From Peptococcaceae bacterium BRH_c23 (lineage in GTDB: Bacteria; Bacillota_B; Desulfitobacteriia; Desulfitobacteriales; Desulfitobacteriaceae), in contig LADV01000097.1 in assembly GCA_000961805.1 (NCBI GenBank), positions 1 through 45,663 of the forward strand: a stretch of 45,663 bases of DNA, in the 5' to 3' direction. A program made the position numbers and the translations under genes. Below, piece by piece: positions 32,449-40,124 of this stretch (its first letter is position 1; each line of letters begins with the position of its first letter). The notes under the pieces were generated by a model. That model did no database searches and was not told the DNA's origin. It saw only the letters and a program-made list of their open reading frames with translations.

Positions 32449-33719
32449 GGCTCCTGCCCTACAGGCATTTGCGGTTGTTGAGAACCATCAATTAATTTAA
32501 TTAGAGCACTTGCCCCAGGATTACTGGGAGTCACTTTTTCTACCGTTTTACTATAAGTGGCTATAGTCTCGTGACATTGGACACACTTGCTTTGTAAAAT
32601 AGGCTGGATATCCTTTTTATAGCTGGGATGTGCCACGACCCCGGCTGCCGCTATCGGTTTAGGGACTGAACTCATCCCTTGATAGGTCAAAAATGCCAGG
32701 CCTATGACGACAGCGGCTGCCACACCCAAGGCGATCGGACGTTTTTTGGGACTACGGCTCGGATTACGATCCAGCCAAGGTAACCCAAAGAGCACCACCA
32801 TAGCAACCACTGGGAGTCCTACCATGGCAACGACGTCTAAGGAACCTGGGAAGTATTTGAGAAGTTGATAGACACCGAAGAAGTACCAAGCGGGCTCCGG
32901 AATATAATGACTCTTATTCAGAGCATCAGCCGGATCTCCCAGACCCTGAGGATAAATAGCCGCTAATACCCAGATGCCTACGGCGACAATCAAAACCACG
33001 ATAATCATGCGCAAGGCCACGTCCGGCCAGAAGGGCAAAGATTTCTTACTTACATCTTCTCCACGCTTGTGAGCCTCACTCAAGGCATCTGTTGACGACA
33101 TTCCCTGCCGTAAAACAAAGAAAAAATGAGGCATGAAAGCCAAGAGGATGATGGCGGGGAGCACCAACATGTGCACTGAATAGAAACGGGTTAAAGTTGC
33201 TCCAGTGACTTGAGATCCATCCCGTAAGAAGCGGACCAGAAAATCACCGATACCAGGCACAAAGCCAGCCATCGCCGTACCCACTGTGGTCGCCCAATAT
33301 CCTTCCTGATCCCAGGGGAGCAAGTAACCCGTAAAGGCCAGTCCCATGGTTCCTATCAGCAGAATAACCCCGGCAATCCAAGTCAATTCACGGGGCCGTT
33401 TATAAGCACCTTCGTAAAAAACACGTAATAGGTGCATGATCACCAAGACCACCATGAAGTCCGCACTCCAAGAATGCAGGGAACGGACATAATTGCCAAT
33501 CGGTGAGGCTTGTATCGCTTGAATGCTGGTATAGGCTTCGGCCGCCGTCGGCTTATAGACCGTGGCCAAGAGAATTCCTGTCAGCGCTTGACTGATAAAC
33601 ACAAAGAGGGTGGCAAAACCTAAGTAATCTAAAAAACTGCTGCGTTTGGGTACCGGATGTTCAAACAGAGAGCCTATTAGGCTACTCAAATTTAATCGTT
33701 CATCCAACCATTTCATCAT
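32385..33719 (-). CDS. Cytochrome b with C-terminal c-type heme domain
   Basis: A 444-residue membrane protein that fuses the b6-like and subunit IV-like parts. The heme b histidines lie in SLHSWSADFMVVLVIMHLLR and SVHMLVLPAIILLAFMPHFF. Near residue 290 is HYIPEPAWYFFGVYQLLKYF, where PEPAWYFF corresponds to the quinol-site PEWY motif. A further membrane segment near 345 leads to an extracytoplasmic c-type heme domain with CVQCH near residue 388. It is the quinol-oxidising subunit of a bc-type complex. It overlaps the Rieske gene by four bases. A b subunit carrying its own c heme replaces a separate cytochrome c1. Confidence 0.93.
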   Translation of the reverse strand: MMKWLDERLNLSSLIGSLFEHPVPKRSSFLDYLGFATLFVFISQALTGILLATVYKPTAAEAYTSIQAIQASPIGNYVRSLHSWSADFMVVLVIMHLLRVFYEGAYKRPRELTWIAGVILLIGTMGLAFTGYLLPWDQEGYWATTVGTAMAGFVPGIGDFLVRFLRDGSQVTGATLTRFYSVHMLVLPAIILLAFMPHFFFVLRQGMSSTDALSEAHKRGEDVSKKSLPFWPDVALRMIIVVLIVAVGIWVLAAIYPQGLGDPADALNKSHYIPEPAWYFFGVYQLLKYFPGSLDVVAMVGLPVVAMVVLFGLPWLDRNPSRSPKKRPIALGVAAAVVIGLAFLTYQGMSSVPKPIAAAGVVAHPSYKKDIQPILQSKCVQCHETIATYSKTVEKVTPSNPGASALIKLIDGSQQPQMPVGQEPLSKDQIQTMTNWVQDGAKNN

Positions 33720-34189
33720 ACCAGCATCCCACCAATCAGCACATTAGTACCCTCGATTTTGAGCACACGGCGACGCAACGATTTGGGTGGCGGCCCGGCA
33801 AGGATGGTGCCCTTCATGTCGAAAACCCCGCCATGACAAGGACAGATAAATTGCTTACTGGCTGCTACCCAATTAATAGCACACTCTAAATGGGTACAGT
33901 GAAAATCTAGGGCGATTACTCCTTCAGACCCCAGATTTACGACATAAACACCCTCTTCGACGCCCGATCCTTTATAACTTACTAAAGTCGGGGTATTGAC
34001 CGGAAACTTATCTAAATTACCAACAGACTGCAGCTCCGTCGCGCCTGAAGCTGACGGTGGATTCAAAAAACTGCCCAAGAGACTCACATAAGATGCCCCG
34101 AGAGCAGCGCCGACCGTACCGATCCCTATACTCAAAAATTTACGTCTTCCTATTGAAGCTGAGTTCTTATCTTGATTGGAACTTTTCAT
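33716..34189 (-). CDS. Rieske iron-sulfur protein
   Basis: A 157-residue protein. The N-terminal twin-arginine signal (GRRKFLSIGIGTVGAALGAS) marks export in folded form with the membrane anchor. The [2Fe-2S] ligands are in CTHLECAINW and FICPCHGGVFD. It moves electrons from quinol at the b subunit to the c-type heme. It lies between the cytochrome lipoprotein and cytochrome b genes and its stop overlaps the b start, indicating coupling. Confidence 0.94.
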   Translation of the reverse strand: MKSSNQDKNSASIGRRKFLSIGIGTVGAALGASYVSLLGSFLNPPSASGATELQSVGNLDKFPVNTPTLVSYKGSGVEEGVYVVNLGSEGVIALDFHCTHLECAINWVAASKQFICPCHGGVFDMKGTILAGPPPKSLRRRVLKIEGTNVLIGGMLV

Positions 34190-34226
34190 TTCTGACCCTC
34201 TCCTTCATTGGGGGAATATTGGGTAA

Positions 34227-34278
34227 AGCAAGCAAAACAATGGATAACGTTCTACCGTCAGCCATTGTTTTGCTTGCT
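34227..34278 (-). terminator. Intercistronic hairpin between cytochrome lipoprotein and Rieske genes
   Basis: AGCAAGCAAAACAATGG (34227-34243) pairs perfectly with CCATTGTTTTGCTTGCT (34262-34278), a 17-bp stem without a long T-run. It may stabilise the upstream message or attenuate the rest. Confidence 0.65.
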
Positions 34279-34292
34279 CTAGGAACAGAACA

Positions 34293-34847
34293 TTATTTTT
34301 GACCTGCGTAATCGACGTTGGATGCAGGAACTTGAGTTGGTCTTTGGATTTTAATATACTTTTTGTCCGAGACAGCATGGCAAGTATTGCAAGATGCGAT
34401 CGTTTTGTCATAAGCTACTTCAAAGGCTGCTTTATCTTTTTTGGCGACGACAGCTTGAAGAGGCTCAAGGGTATTCTTTTTAAATGCTTGGAGCGCTTCG
34501 GCCCGTTTGGGACGCGTGTTTTCTGCAACAGCTTGAACTCCGCCCATTTCCTTAGCCTCATAAGCGGCTAAATCCCAGTTTTGAGCTTGTGCAGCATACC
34601 ATAAGGCAGCAAAACGCTGATTGTACTCGAGCATAACGGTTGCAGTGCTGGGATTGATGGTTTTGGTTTGAACATCCATGGATTTTTGGAGAGCATCAAC
34701 TTTGGCTGCAAGATCTGGAGCAGCAGCTTGTTGAACCGGAGCTGGAGTTGGAGCTGGAGCTGGAGTTGCTGCTTTACCGCATCCTACGACAACTAAGGCA
34801 ACCATTAAAAGCGAACTGACTAGGAGAAGGAGACGTTTCTTATTCAT
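34293..34847 (-). CDS. Lipoprotein c-type cytochrome
   Basis: A protein of 184 residues starting at ATG 34847 near AAAGGGGTAG. MNKKRLLLLVSSLLMVALVV leads to the lipobox VVGC, so it is anchored outside the membrane. A Pro/Ala linker (APAPTPAPVQQ) follows, then a helical domain and a C-terminal heme motif CNTCH about 30 residues from the end. The position of the single heme site at the end of a four-helix-like domain recalls class II cytochromes. It probably accepts electrons from the Rieske/cytochrome b complex encoded next. Confidence 0.88.
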   Translation of the reverse strand: MNKKRLLLLVSSLLMVALVVVGCGKAATPAPAPTPAPVQQAAAPDLAAKVDALQKSMDVQTKTINPSTATVMLEYNQRFAALWYAAQAQNWDLAAYEAKEMGGVQAVAENTRPKRAEALQAFKKNTLEPLQAVVAKKDKAAFEVAYDKTIASCNTCHAVSDKKYIKIQRPTQVPASNVDYAGQK

Positions 34848-34971
34848 ATAACTACCCCTTTCATTTTTGGCAAGATGCTTCGTCTTTATTAGTATGACAG
34901 TATTCACATTACTGGCCTAGAGTATCCTGTCATATCAAGGTCAGTACAAAAGTACTTAATTTGCTGTGGGT

Positions 34972-36384
34972 CTAGACTAGGGGAATTGCCAAAACAACTA
35001 AAGTACCTCCCTGCAAAGGGAGGTCGAACGAGATGGCTCCTTGCAAAATCAGGACGCGTTCATGGATATGACGCATCCCTAAACCGTTGCAGCCTGCAGG
35101 GTCTAAACACTCTTTGGGAAGTCCAATTCCGTCATCAGTAAAAGAGATATATAATTGATGCCGATGGTCTTTAACGTGCATGGCTACATGCTGGGCTTTG
35201 GCATGTTTGGCCACATTATTGAACAGTTCTGTGATGATGTGATACAGATGATCCTGCCGGTTGGGGGCCAACTGAAGATTTGGGTCGGTCAAACAGTTGA
35301 AATCAACGGTTATTTTATAACTGTTCTGAAACTCATCAATGATATTCTTGAACATCAACGATAGAGGTTGGTGGTAAATGGCTTCATTCTTGATTCCCAT
35401 AATATAACTTCGAAGATCATGCATAGCCACGTCTAACGTTGTTATGCTCCTTTGCATTTCTGCTTGTACTGGGGAGGTTGGCCCAAGTTTATATTGGCAA
35501 GACTCAATCATAAGTTCCGCTGCATACAGAGTCTGTAGAACCCCGTCATGTAAATCACGGCTAATCCGTTCACGTTCTGCTAAACGTAAGGCTTCTTCTT
35601 TCGCTTGTAAGAATAAGTTGTCGGTGGCACGCTGAAATGCTCCCATTAAATTTAAGGTATAGTACAAAATGAAGATTCCGCAGAGGGTCCGGAAAAGCTG
35701 CACAGGTAACTTTGTAATATGAAAGAACCAACTCGAATTGATCAAATTAGCTGGGAAAAAGTCTTGCTGGGATACAATAATGCCTTCAAAAAAGGCATAG
35801 AAGAAAAAGCTAATGGCTAAAGCCTGTTCACTTCGCAAGATATCGGGGGCAGCTAGGTGCTTATGCCCATATTTCGCCTGCCGGAAAAGGGCCAATGATG
35901 TAATGAAAATTGAAGTCATACCTAAAAAATAGTGAGTAACAGTATCCCCAAGTAATAGCGAGTGCATATCCCCGTAACGCAAATTGACAAGCGAAAAGCC
36001 GAACCAGGCAGCGAAAAAACCATATGAAATCACTTCATCCAGCGACTTAAGTCGAGTGATGGCTAAGACGCGCAAACCAAAACTGAGCAAAACGATAAAA
36101 GAGAAGGCCGAGAAGAAAGAACGAACAACATACATCGAAAAAATTATATTTTGCTCAAAATAAGCCTGTTGTAAAGGAATAAACAAGTAGCCCCATTCGG
36201 ATAAGCCATGGAAGATGCCAAATAAACTTAATAGCCATAAATCTTTGTTAAATGAAAATGGACTACTTTGTCGATATTGAACTAAAATAACGATGCCACT
36301 AGTGAAAAAAGTTAGACCATATAAGAAATAGATCACAGGCATATTGATATTGAGTAAATTGTAAAATGAGTCAAGATTTGTCAT
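34972..36384 (-). CDS. Multi-span membrane histidine kinase (NarL-partner type)
   Basis: A protein of 470 residues. About seven hydrophobic segments fill residues 15-250 (first VIYFLYGLTFFTSGIVILVQ). A HisKA_3 dimerisation domain follows with the phospho-acceptor His in RISRDLHDGVLQTLYAAELM near 295, then an ATPase domain with ELFNNVAKHAKAQ and DDGIGLP. The stop overlaps the regulator pair by four bases, with the regulator gene first. It probably controls the cytochrome genes downstream in response to a membrane signal. A truncated paralogue of its N terminus lies at 37311-37553. Confidence 0.9.
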   Translation of the reverse strand: MTNLDSFYNLLNINMPVIYFLYGLTFFTSGIVILVQYRQSSPFSFNKDLWLLSLFGIFHGLSEWGYLFIPLQQAYFEQNIIFSMYVVRSFFSAFSFIVLLSFGLRVLAITRLKSLDEVISYGFFAAWFGFSLVNLRYGDMHSLLLGDTVTHYFLGMTSIFITSLALFRQAKYGHKHLAAPDILRSEQALAISFFFYAFFEGIIVSQQDFFPANLINSSWFFHITKLPVQLFRTLCGIFILYYTLNLMGAFQRATDNLFLQAKEEALRLAERERISRDLHDGVLQTLYAAELMIESCQYKLGPTSPVQAEMQRSITTLDVAMHDLRSYIMGIKNEAIYHQPLSLMFKNIIDEFQNSYKITVDFNCLTDPNLQLAPNRQDHLYHIITELFNNVAKHAKAQHVAMHVKDHRHQLYISFTDDGIGLPKECLDPAGCNGLGMRHIHERVLILQGAISFDLPLQGGTLVVLAIPLV

Positions 36385-37034
36385 TTAAGGTTGGTCCAAT
36401 GTTCGTGATACTTACGTTCCAAGGCATAGGCAGTCAACTGAGAGCGGTTACCATACCCCAATTTATGCAAGATATTGGAAACATAATTACGGACGGTGCT
36501 ATAGCCTAGATAAAGGGTTTCGGCGATTTCCTTATTGCTCTTCCCTTGAGCAATCAATTCCAGAATCTCCGTCTCTCGCTCTGTCAGAGGTTCGCCAGGG
36601 GTCTTAGCGATAAGAGATTTCATTTTTTCTGAGATACGGTTGGTCAACTTAGCATCGATAATTTCTCCCCCGACTACAACCGTTTTAATCGCCTGGCAGA
36701 GGGCGGTACTTCCCATCTCTTTCATAATAAAACCTTTTGCACCCGCCAACAGAGAAGCAATGACCGCTTCCTCGTCAGCATAAGACGTCAGCATAATGAC
36801 TTTGGAGTTCGGATAATCCGCCAAGATCTCGCGACAGGCTTCAATTCCCGTTCCATCAGGTAAACGTACATCCATCACGATCACTTCGGGTTGTAAAGCT
36901 TTGGTCTGCGCAATCGCTTCGCTCTTGCTTCCTGCCTCCGCAACCACTTCGAAATTCTCAACACGCGTTAAAGCGATGCGTAAGCCCATACGTAATATTT
37001 CGTGGTCATCGACGATCAGTATACGAACCTTCAT
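36381..37034 (-). CDS. Response regulator, NarL/LuxR type
   Basis: A protein of 217 residues. The receiver domain starts VRILIVDDHEILRMGLRIAL, with the phospho-acceptor Asp in VIVMDVRLPDGTG near residue 55 and the Lys in GFIMKEMG. The C-terminal HTH is LTERETEILELIAQGKSNKE and STVRNYVSNILHKLG. It pairs with the overlapping kinase gene. First gene of the minus-strand cytochrome cluster. Confidence 0.92.
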   Translation of the reverse strand: MKVRILIVDDHEILRMGLRIALTRVENFEVVAEAGSKSEAIAQTKALQPEVIVMDVRLPDGTGIEACREILADYPNSKVIMLTSYADEEAVIASLLAGAKGFIMKEMGSTALCQAIKTVVVGGEIIDAKLTNRISEKMKSLIAKTPGEPLTERETEILELIAQGKSNKEIAETLYLGYSTVRNYVSNILHKLGYGNRSQLTAYALERKYHEHWTNLK

Positions 37035-37193
37035 GGTTTAAGCCTCCTATTTAGTAACCGTACTGAATTTGTAGACCTCATAAATTGTCTAAGCTGGGTA
37101 AAATACTTATTCTTATCATTTTACTACAAATTCAAAGATAATCATACGAAGTGGCTAACGACAAAACGTTTCCTATTCTTAGGCATAAGAAGA

Positions 37194-37315
37194 GCCTTGG
37201 TAGAAGCCTCTCTGGCAATTACCAAGGCCTTGTTAACTCGTTTTACTAAAACTAGTTATTTTTCGCCCCATCCTGAACCCAGTTCGTCATGGTTTGAATT
37301 TGATCTTTGCTTAAA
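37194..37315. repeat. 122-bp direct repeat, copy B (orphan cytochrome b 3' end)
   Basis: Near-identical to 32327-32448. On the minus strand it encodes the C-terminal residues of cytochrome b (LSKDQIQTMTNWVQDGAKNN) with its terminator, but no cytochrome b gene precedes it. It is joined instead to a histidine kinase fragment. Confidence 0.92.
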
Positions 37316-37553
37316 TCAAGATTAATAGATACTCTTCTCGACCCGCTGTTTGAATTGGCACAAAAAGATAGCCCCATTCTGACATCGCATGGGTAAAACC
37401 AAAAACGGCCAACAACCATAATGTTTTGGACAACTTCAACTGGCTTGGCTGAATAATTTGTATGGATATGGCCAGTCCCATTGTGAAAAAGGCTAAACCA
37501 TAAACAAAATAAAGTACTTCATGTTGAATTATGATGTTCTGCCACCTCTTCAA
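37311..37553 (-). pseudogene. N-terminal fragment of a second membrane histidine kinase
   Basis: About 75 residues align with the start of the intact kinase at 36384: YFVYGLAFFTMGLAISIQII with YFLYGLTFFTSGIVILVQYR, and GFTHAMSEWGYLFVPIQ with GIFHGLSEWGYLFIPLQ. After about residue 75 the kinase is lost and the sequence passes into copy B of the cytochrome b end. Some 3-4 kb of a paralogous kinase-regulator-cytochrome cluster appears to have been deleted here. No function is expected. Confidence 0.85.
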
Positions 37554-37985
37554 TTAGTTACTTGATAATTACGCAAAGCGACTAGTTTGTTAAGTTAAGG
37601 AGTCATTAAACTATTATTAGTATAAATCCATTCGAACATAAAGTACAACTAAGGCCTGTAGTAAGATTTTGGCTTAGCAGAGTGAACTCGTTTCAGCTAA
37701 AACTAAACATCGAGGCTTAACTGACGAAAGCTTCTAGTGGAGGGTAAGGAAGTAGTTATCAGAAGGGTAAAACTATTGATGTAATTATAAAGATTAGGTA
37801 CTATTTTAAATAATTTCTTTATAATGGCTCAAAAAAGGTTTTTCAACTTTAACCGCGAAATTATCCCTAATTATACTAATAAAAACCAAGTGAACTCATT
37901 CACTAACTCAAACATTGAACACTCACTTATTAAACTGAGGCTTAGACGTGGATTAGGGTATAAAGTCTTCGAAAGAGGTGAACTT
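37554..37985. other. Divergent intergenic region
   Basis: AT-rich region between the kinase fragment (minus) and the membrane regulator (plus). An open frame extends back to ATG 37824, but that ATG has no ribosome binding site and the extra 54 residues are polar and unlike a signal region. No clear promoter or riboswitch is recognised. Confidence 0.4.
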
Positions 37986-39098
37986 GTGCGCTCGCTCAAA
38001 CATCAAATTCTTATACTTCTCATAGGTTCGCTCGTCCTACTGGCAGCTAGCTTCCTACTGGTTCTTGGTTTTTATATGAAGGATCGAGCCGTGGCTGCAG
38101 CGATAATCAAAGCACAAACAGATTTGGCAACTTGTGGGGAAATAATTGATAAAACCTATCCCGGCTCGTGGCATGTGCAAGACGAGAGCCTTTATAAAGG
38201 GCCCGTTAAAATCAGTCTCAATAATGATTTAGTGGATCATTTATCCCAGCTTACCGGGGACACTGTGACCGTATTTCTTGGAGACACCCGGGTAGCAACC
38301 ACGGTACTTGGTTCCAATGGCGAACGAGCGATTGGTACGAAGGTTTCTGCTAATGTAGCCCAGACAGTCTTAAAAGATGGTCAGACTTATGTAGGAGAGG
38401 CTAATGTAGTTGGCCAGTGGTACCAAACCGGTTACGTTCCATTGCGCGCTGAGAATGGCCAAATTATTGGAATTTTTTATGTAGGTATTTCTCGTGCCTA
38501 TGAACAGGAAATTATCACTCGATCTTTGCTTACTATGGCAGAACTAGGTTTAGCTTTAACAATCTTGGTAGCACTTCTCACTTGGTTTTTCATTCAGAGA
38601 GTGATCATCTATCCCTTACAAAATATCGCATTAGGAACTCGGGATGTAGCAACTGGACATCTTACCCACAAGATTAAAACTTCTAGCGCCAAGGAAATTG
38701 GGGAACTTGAGGATGCTTTTAACCAAATGGTAGAGCAGATCCAATCTCTAACAACGGAAATTAACCGGGCGAACAGTTGCAGTCCCGGGAATGATCCACT
38801 TGAAACTAAAAAAGCCTTACCTATTGGGTATATGCCATTATCCAGCCTAAATACTGCTGGGAATTTTGGAGAAACAGGGTTGCCTAAGGGCTTACATCAG
38901 GCCACTCTCGGCCAAATAGTTCAATTTTTACAAGCAAATCGACGGCCCCTTTCTGCAGAGGAAGTCGCGGAAGGAGTTAAGCTAACTAGGGTCACTGTAC
39001 GCCGTTACCTTGAATTTCTAGAACATAGTGGGGCATTGAGATCGGAACAGAAATACGGAACAGTTGGTCGGCCCGTTAAGATATTTATTCCGCAGTGA
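37986..39098 (+). CDS. Membrane one-component regulator: Cache-like sensor, HAMP, CitB-type HTH
   Basis: About 370 residues from GTG 37986, preceded by AGAGGTGA; an upstream ATG at 37824 would add 54 residues. A helix (HQILILLIGSLVLLAASFLL) is followed by an extracytoplasmic single-Cache-like domain (YVPLRAENGQIIGIFYVGIS is typical). A second helix and a HAMP segment (IIYPLQNIALGTRDVATGHL) follow. Instead of a kinase or chemotaxis domain, the C terminus is the DNA-binding domain seen in the response regulator at 15725-16426: LPKGLHQATLGQIVQFL, VRRYLEFLEHSGAL and GTVGRPVK. It thus seems to sense outside and bind DNA directly. It lies just ahead of the hydrogenase operon, a plausible target. 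Confidence 0.82.
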   Translation: MRSLKHQILILLIGSLVLLAASFLLVLGFYMKDRAVAAAIIKAQTDLATCGEIIDKTYPGSWHVQDESLYKGPVKISLNNDLVDHLSQLTGDTVTVFLGDTRVATTVLGSNGERAIGTKVSANVAQTVLKDGQTYVGEANVVGQWYQTGYVPLRAENGQIIGIFYVGISRAYEQEIITRSLLTMAELGLALTILVALLTWFFIQRVIIYPLQNIALGTRDVATGHLTHKIKTSSAKEIGELEDAFNQMVEQIQSLTTEINRANSCSPGNDPLETKKALPIGYMPLSSLNTAGNFGETGLPKGLHQATLGQIVQFLQANRRPLSAEEVAEGVKLTRVTVRRYLEFLEHSGALRSEQKYGTVGRPVKIFIPQ

Positions 39099-39522
39099 AT
39101 AATAGGCTCCCTATAGGGATTTTTTTATGTAAAACACTTCTGAGCTTTTTCGAAGACTCCACTTCTTTTGAAGGTGGAGTTTTTTTACTTCCATGGTGGT
39201 GCCCCATCCTTCGAAGCGAAGTGTTCTTATGGCAGGCTTCCGTCCCGAAGTCTTCGCCAAGGCTTGGCACCAGCCAAGGTACCTTTCAGATTTTGCTAAT
39301 TAGTTCACTGTTTTCTTAATTAATAAAATTTTCTTTATTCACAAAACACTAATTTAATGTCCATAAACACGACAGGCAGAGAGAAGAAAGCTAAACTAGT
39401 CACATAAACCATTGCCTGCCCATCAGACCACTATGTCGATAGCCTGAATGTAACCTAGGGTCTAAAAAACAACAAATAGAGAGGTGTGAAAGTAGCAACA
39501 GTTTTAATAAAGGAGGATTTTC
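39099..39522. other. Intergenic region upstream of the hydrogenase operon
   Basis: 424 bases without a gene. It contains a CCCTATAGGG hairpin with a T-run (39107-39127), the terminator at 39156-39186, a GC-richer stretch with CGAAG/CTTCG repeats at about 39205-39285, and an AT-rich run to the GGAGG site before hydC. No -24/-12 or clear -35/-10 was found. Confidence 0.5.
39156..39186 (+). terminator. Terminator after the membrane regulator gene
   Basis: ACTCCACTTC pairs with GAAGGTGGAGT (one bulge) and is followed by seven T residues. Confidence 0.85.
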
Positions 39523-40011
39523 ATGTGTGACACCGCTTCGCCCAATCAATTTGCTCAAAAGCTAGATGACTATATCGACGGTCTGACCCACAAAAAGGAA
39601 AACCTAATTGGGGTCCTGCATTATGCTCAAGAAATATATGGCTACCTACCCGATAATGTACAGTGGCATATCGCACAGAAACTTGATATACCTTCAGCCA
39701 CAGTCTATGGCGTTGTAAGCTTTTATTCATTTTTCACGATGATCCCTAGGGGTGAACATGTTGTTAACGTATGCACCGGCACCGCCTGTTTTGTCCGAGG
39801 GGCTGATAAATTAAAAAAAGAACTTGAAAGTCAGCTGAAAATTAAAGCTGGAGAAACCTCTCCAGATAATCTCTTTACTTTAGAAACTCTGCGCTGCGTC
39901 GGAGCCTGCGGCCTGGCTCCAGTCATGATTGTCGATGGCGAAGTGCATGGACGCATGCACAAGGCACAAAACATTAATGAGGCTTTGGCCAAGTACCGCC
40001 CGGAAAGTTAA
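39523..40011 (+). CDS. hydC: [FeFe] hydrogenase NuoE-like subunit
   Basis: A 162-residue protein starting at ATG 39523 behind AAAGGAGG. The helical N terminus (KKENLIGVLHYAQEIYGYLP) leads to a thioredoxin-like [2Fe-2S] domain with ligands in VCTGTACFVRGADKL and RCVGACGLAPVMIVDG. The length matches HydC of trimeric electron-bifurcating hydrogenases. It shuttles electrons between NADH, the NuoF-like subunit and the catalytic subunit in the cytoplasm. First gene of the hydCBA order. Confidence 0.92.
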   Translation: MCDTASPNQFAQKLDDYIDGLTHKKENLIGVLHYAQEIYGYLPDNVQWHIAQKLDIPSATVYGVVSFYSFFTMIPRGEHVVNVCTGTACFVRGADKLKKELESQLKIKAGETSPDNLFTLETLRCVGACGLAPVMIVDGEVHGRMHKAQNINEALAKYRPES

Positions 40012-40016
40012 GCCTA

Positions 40017-40091
40017 CTCGAAGCGCGATGCACGACGTTCGACTTCGAACTTCCGACTTCGAACCCCGTACGTCGAACCACGAACCACGAA
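40017..40091. repeat. TTCGA/CGAAC-rich low-complexity spacer
   Basis: Between hydC and hydB the sequence is built of overlapping words such as GACTTCGAAC, CGACTTCGAAC and CGAACCACGAACCACGAA. It contains no reading frame with a ribosome binding site. It may be an expanded short-repeat array or a recombination product. Confidence 0.6.
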
Positions 40092-40124
40092 TAAGGAAGC
40101 GTCACCGAAGGAAGGGAAAGCCAT

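Noticed and set aside
37554..37823. Riboswitch in the AT-rich leader before the membrane regulator
   Set aside because: No conserved core of a known class (c-di-GMP, TPP, SAM, cobalamin) could be matched by eye.
37824..37985. N-terminal extension of the membrane regulator from ATG 37824
   Set aside because: There is no ribosome binding site and the 54 residues are polar with no resemblance to a sensor N terminus; GTG 37986 has AGAGGTGA and leads directly into the first helix.
39153..39186. Third copy of the hairpin element seen at 814 and 23072
   Set aside because: AAGACTCCACTTCT is similar, but the rest is a standard terminator with a T-run after a gene, so similarity may be chance.
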